From assembly GCA_022564995.1 (NCBI GenBank), contig JADFKK010000047.1:1-34027 (forward strand): a stretch of DNA of 34,027 nt, read 5' to 3'. This document shows, in pieces, positions 31,896 through 34,027 of this stretch. Under the pieces are notes generated by a model. That model saw only the letters and a program-made list of their open reading frames with translations. It had not been told where the DNA came from and searched no databases. How positions within the stretch are numbered: the stretch's first letter is position 1; every line of letters begins with the position of its first letter. The stretch comes from Planctomycetota bacterium. GTDB taxonomy: Bacteria; Planctomycetota; Planctomycetia; Pirellulales; JADFKK01. The position numbers and the translations under genes are program-made.

Positions 31896-31989
31896 GAATG
31901 CTGTCGCGTCGCAATAAGTATCATGCAGCAAGGGGCGTTGCGACCTTCGCAAGATAAATCGGAACAGAACCGGTAGGAGAGAGTGTGCT

Positions 31990-32910
31990 ATGACCAAGTC
32001 AAGTCGAAAGATTACGTCGAGTCGAGAGGCATTTACGCTTGTTGAGCTCTTGGTGGTGATCACCATCATCGGCATGTTGATGGCGATGATTCTGCCGGCC
32101 GTCGCGGCCGTCAAGGAACACGCCCGGCAGGCCACCTGCATTAACAACCAGTCGGAAATCGTCAAGGCGATGCTCAGCTTTGAAAGCAGGAAGGGGCGAT
32201 TTCCCGGCTACAACGAGAAATACAAGCCCGCTGGCGGCAGTAGCGACCCATTTCGGTACGCCTGGCCCGTCGCGCTGTTGCCCGATCTCAGCCGCGCCGA
32301 CCTACAGCGAAAGCTCCTGGCCAACGACGGCGACGTGGAGGCCGCAAAACGAATCTATCTTGAGTTCCTCGTTTGCCCGAGCGCCCAAATGGACCGGGAC
32401 CACGATGCGATTGCCTACGTCGTCAACGTAGGTCGCACCGACGATACAAGGAGCCGAGGCAAAGAGCGCGACACCCCGGCCAACGCCGTGTTCCACAGCC
32501 GCTGGTTCCCCGAGCCGGTTAACATGACGTCATCCTGGATCGCAGGCCGCGATGGCGTGGCCAACACGCTGGTGCTCTCCGAGAACATTCAGGTCGACAA
32601 ATGGTCGAGCGACGGCCGCGACGAAAAGATCGTCGGTTTCAAGTGGTTCTCCCAGCCAGCGGAGGAATCGTACATCAACATCAAGAAAGAAGAAGATCTT
32701 ACCGATCCCATGGCCCGTCCCTCCAGCAATCATCCCGGCGGAGTCGTCGTGGCCTTCTGTGGCGGTTCCACAAGGTTCCTTCGCGAGGACATCGACTACA
32801 AAGTCTACTGGCAGCTCATGACACCCGACGGATTCCACGCCGACAACGGTCGATCGGGCGAAGTTCCCCGTGATTGGCTGCGTTATACGCTCAACGAGGA
32901 AGATTACTAA
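31990..32910 (+). CDS. DUF1559/pseudopilin-like protein
   Basis: The 306-residue product has a leader MTKSSRKITSSREAFTLVEL with the prepilin cleavage motif AFTLVELLVVITIIGMLMAM, then a helical stalk (AAVKEHARQATCINNQSEIV). The globular part (ESRKGRFPGYNEKYKPAGGS, EFLVCPSA, SSNHPGGVVVAFCGGSTRFL) is a divergent DUF1559 domain. The SNHPGGVVVAF stretch is the usual C-terminal mark. AGGAGAGAG lies just before the ATG. The stop overlaps that of the convergent oxidase gene by 4 nt. Probably an envelope-associated pseudopilin of unknown role. Confidence 0.85.
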   Translation: MTKSSRKITSSREAFTLVELLVVITIIGMLMAMILPAVAAVKEHARQATCINNQSEIVKAMLSFESRKGRFPGYNEKYKPAGGSSDPFRYAWPVALLPDLSRADLQRKLLANDGDVEAAKRIYLEFLVCPSAQMDRDHDAIAYVVNVGRTDDTRSRGKERDTPANAVFHSRWFPEPVNMTSSWIAGRDGVANTLVLSENIQVDKWSSDGRDEKIVGFKWFSQPAEESYINIKKEEDLTDPMARPSSNHPGGVVVAFCGGSTRFLREDIDYKVYWQLMTPDGFHADNGRSGEVPRDWLRYTLNEEDY

Positions 32911-34027
32911 TCGCCCGCAATCCGCTCGGCCGCCTGCTCGCCGCTGTGAATGCAGTTGGGCACGCCAACGCCCCGGTATGCGCCGCCGGCCAGTTCCAGG
33001 CCCGCGATGGCGGCGGCCCGTTGTTCGATTCCGTCGACCAATTGCGGATGCCCGACGTGATATTGGGCCATGGCGCCGCCCCAGCGCCGGACTTCGGCGA
33101 ATAGCGGCTCGCCCCGCGCGCCGATCAACTCGCGCAGCTCTTCCGCGGTGATCTGCTTGAGTTGCTCGTCGGTCAAATCGTTCAGCGCCGGCTGGCAGGC
33201 CCCGCCGATGAACACGCGGATCAACACACAGTCGTCCGGTGCCCGGCCTGCATACTTGTTGCTGGAAAAACTGATTGCCAGAATGCGCCGTTTCTCGATC
33301 GCCGGCACCACCACACCGAAGGCCTCCAGATGATGGGCGATCTGCTCGCGGCGATACGCCGTCACCACCACCGAGCAGCCGGCGTAGGGAATTTTGGCCA
33401 AGTCATCGGCCAGCGGCTGGTCAACATTGGCCAATAGCTCGGCCGCCTGGGAAGATCGGGTGGCGACAATCAGGCGGTCGAAGCTAAGCGTCTCGTGGGA
33501 TGCAGAGCGCAGGTCCCACTGTCGACCGCTGCGGTGAATCGAACCGACCGGCCAGTGGGTGCGAATCGTGCCCTCGGGCAGCCGGCGGACGAGCGCTTCG
33601 ACGAGGCTTTGCATTCCGTCGCGCGGAGCGACGAACAGGCTGTATCGGGCGCCGCTGCTCGCCGTGTCTCCTCCGCCGCGCGATCCGTCGCTGAGCAACA
33701 TCGCGGCGGCCAAACTTCCGTGTTGGCGCTCCATCTCGACGAACCGCGGCATCGTCGCCATCATGCTCAGCTTCTCAGGGTCGGCCGTGTAAATGCCGCT
33801 GATCAGCGGCTGGATCAAGCGGTCGAACGTCTCGCGGCCGAGACGCCGGCGGCAGAACGAAGCCAGGCTCTCATCGCCGAGCTCGCTGCGCGGTTCAATC
33901 AGCGGCTCGGCCAACAGCCGGGCCTTGCCCAGGGGGCTGAGGATCGGCGTCTTGAGGATCGGCCCCAAGCGGCTGGGGGCCATCAACAAAAAGCCGTCGG
34001 GGATGTATTGCAGCTTGCCCCGGCAAA
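32907..34027 (-). CDS. hemY: Protoporphyrinogen oxidase, C-terminal part (runs off right edge)
   Basis: At least 373 residues are present, read from the right edge. The segments RGKLQYIPDGFLLMAPSRLG, GRETFDRLIQPLISGIYTAD, PEKLSMMATMPRFVEME, VAPRDGMQSLVEALVRRLPE, and late HVGHPQLVDGIEQR with CIHSGEQAAERI belong to FAD-dependent protoporphyrinogen oxidases of the HemY type (often labelled hemG in annotation). They oxidise protoporphyrinogen IX to protoporphyrin IX in haem synthesis. The N-terminal FAD-binding GxGxxG lies outside the window. The related squalene/phytoene-type amine oxidases cannot be fully excluded but fit less well. It converges on a DUF1559 gene, sharing 4 nt at the stops. Confidence 0.88.
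   Translation of the reverse strand, partial: CRGKLQYIPDGFLLMAPSRLGPILKTPILSPLGKARLLAEPLIEPRSELGDESLASFCRRRLGRETFDRLIQPLISGIYTADPEKLSMMATMPRFVEMERQHGSLAAAMLLSDGSRGGGDTASSGARYSLFVAPRDGMQSLVEALVRRLPEGTIRTHWPVGSIHRSGRQWDLRSASHETLSFDRLIVATRSSQAAELLANVDQPLADDLAKIPYAGCSVVVTAYRREQIAHHLEAFGVVVPAIEKRRILAISFSSNKYAGRAPDDCVLIRVFIGGACQPALNDLTDEQLKQITAEELRELIGARGEPLFAEVRRWGGAMAQYHVGHPQLVDGIEQRAAAIAGLELAGGAYRGVGVPNCIHSGEQAAERIAGD

Larger units (their letters stand above)
31586..31989. other. Divergent region between two DUF1559 genes
   Basis: It holds candidate promoters for both directions and no gene. Confidence 0.45.

Overview
The window looks like a planctomycete chromosome (order Pirellulales or a close relative). 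The evidence is the combination of GC-rich DNA, DUF1559 proteins with prepilin-like N-termini, a Tat-exported DUF1501 protein, a TIGR03067-type small protein, PEP-CTERM proteins with a dockerin-like module, DUF11 lipoprotein repeats, and large numbers of intergenic palindromic repeats. No rRNA, tRNA, CRISPR array or phage genes were seen. The housekeeping genes (fumC, tyrS, ispD, lpxA, a HemY-type oxidase and an A-type Fe-S protein) point to a chromosome rather than a plasmid.

Layout. (1) 1-680 is a decayed patch: the 5' end of an IS630-type transposase runs off the left edge, having cut an SDR gene after about 26 codons, and next to it lies a truncated EamA transporter gene. (2) 802-5489 holds a DUF1559 protein, a Tat-exported sugar isomerase-like protein, a DUF1501 protein, and a hypothetical secreted protein whose frame is interrupted by a TAG. 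(3) 5553-7866 holds an A-type Fe-S protein behind a palindromic promoter, a 196-bp MITE-like element with perfect 25-bp ends and 7-bp flanking duplications, and a membrane protein fused to MORN-type repeats. (4) 8296-12643 holds three surface proteins sharing an identical-length 51-residue dockerin-like block followed by PEP-CTERM, with a TIGR03067-type protein between the second and third. (5) 12873-15819 holds fumC, a 290-nt nested palindrome and a TPR protein. (6) 15847-19270 is a degenerate toxin-antitoxin zone with two partial copies of the same remnants flanking a fatty acid desaturase-like gene. (7) 19338-25320 holds three exported proteins: a 710-residue protein with an internal duplication, a possible thioredoxin-fold protein, and a DUF11 lipoprotein. 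(8) 25386-30501 holds a CBS protein, tyrS, ispD, a small TPR protein and lpxA. (9) 30514-34027 holds a bidirectional terminator, two divergent DUF1559 pseudopilin-like proteins, and a protoporphyrinogen oxidase cut by the right edge.

Functionally, lpxA makes lipid A precursor, ispD isoprenoid precursor, and fumC and the oxidase serve central metabolism and haem synthesis. Much of the rest is exported: PEP-CTERM surface proteins, pseudopilin-like DUF1559 proteins, Tat substrates and a DUF11 lipoprotein. I do not see a clear new multi-gene defence or biosynthetic system. The most notable signals are the MITE-like element, the nested palindrome, the triplicated dockerin/PEP-CTERM block, and the duplicated, decaying toxin-antitoxin remnants.
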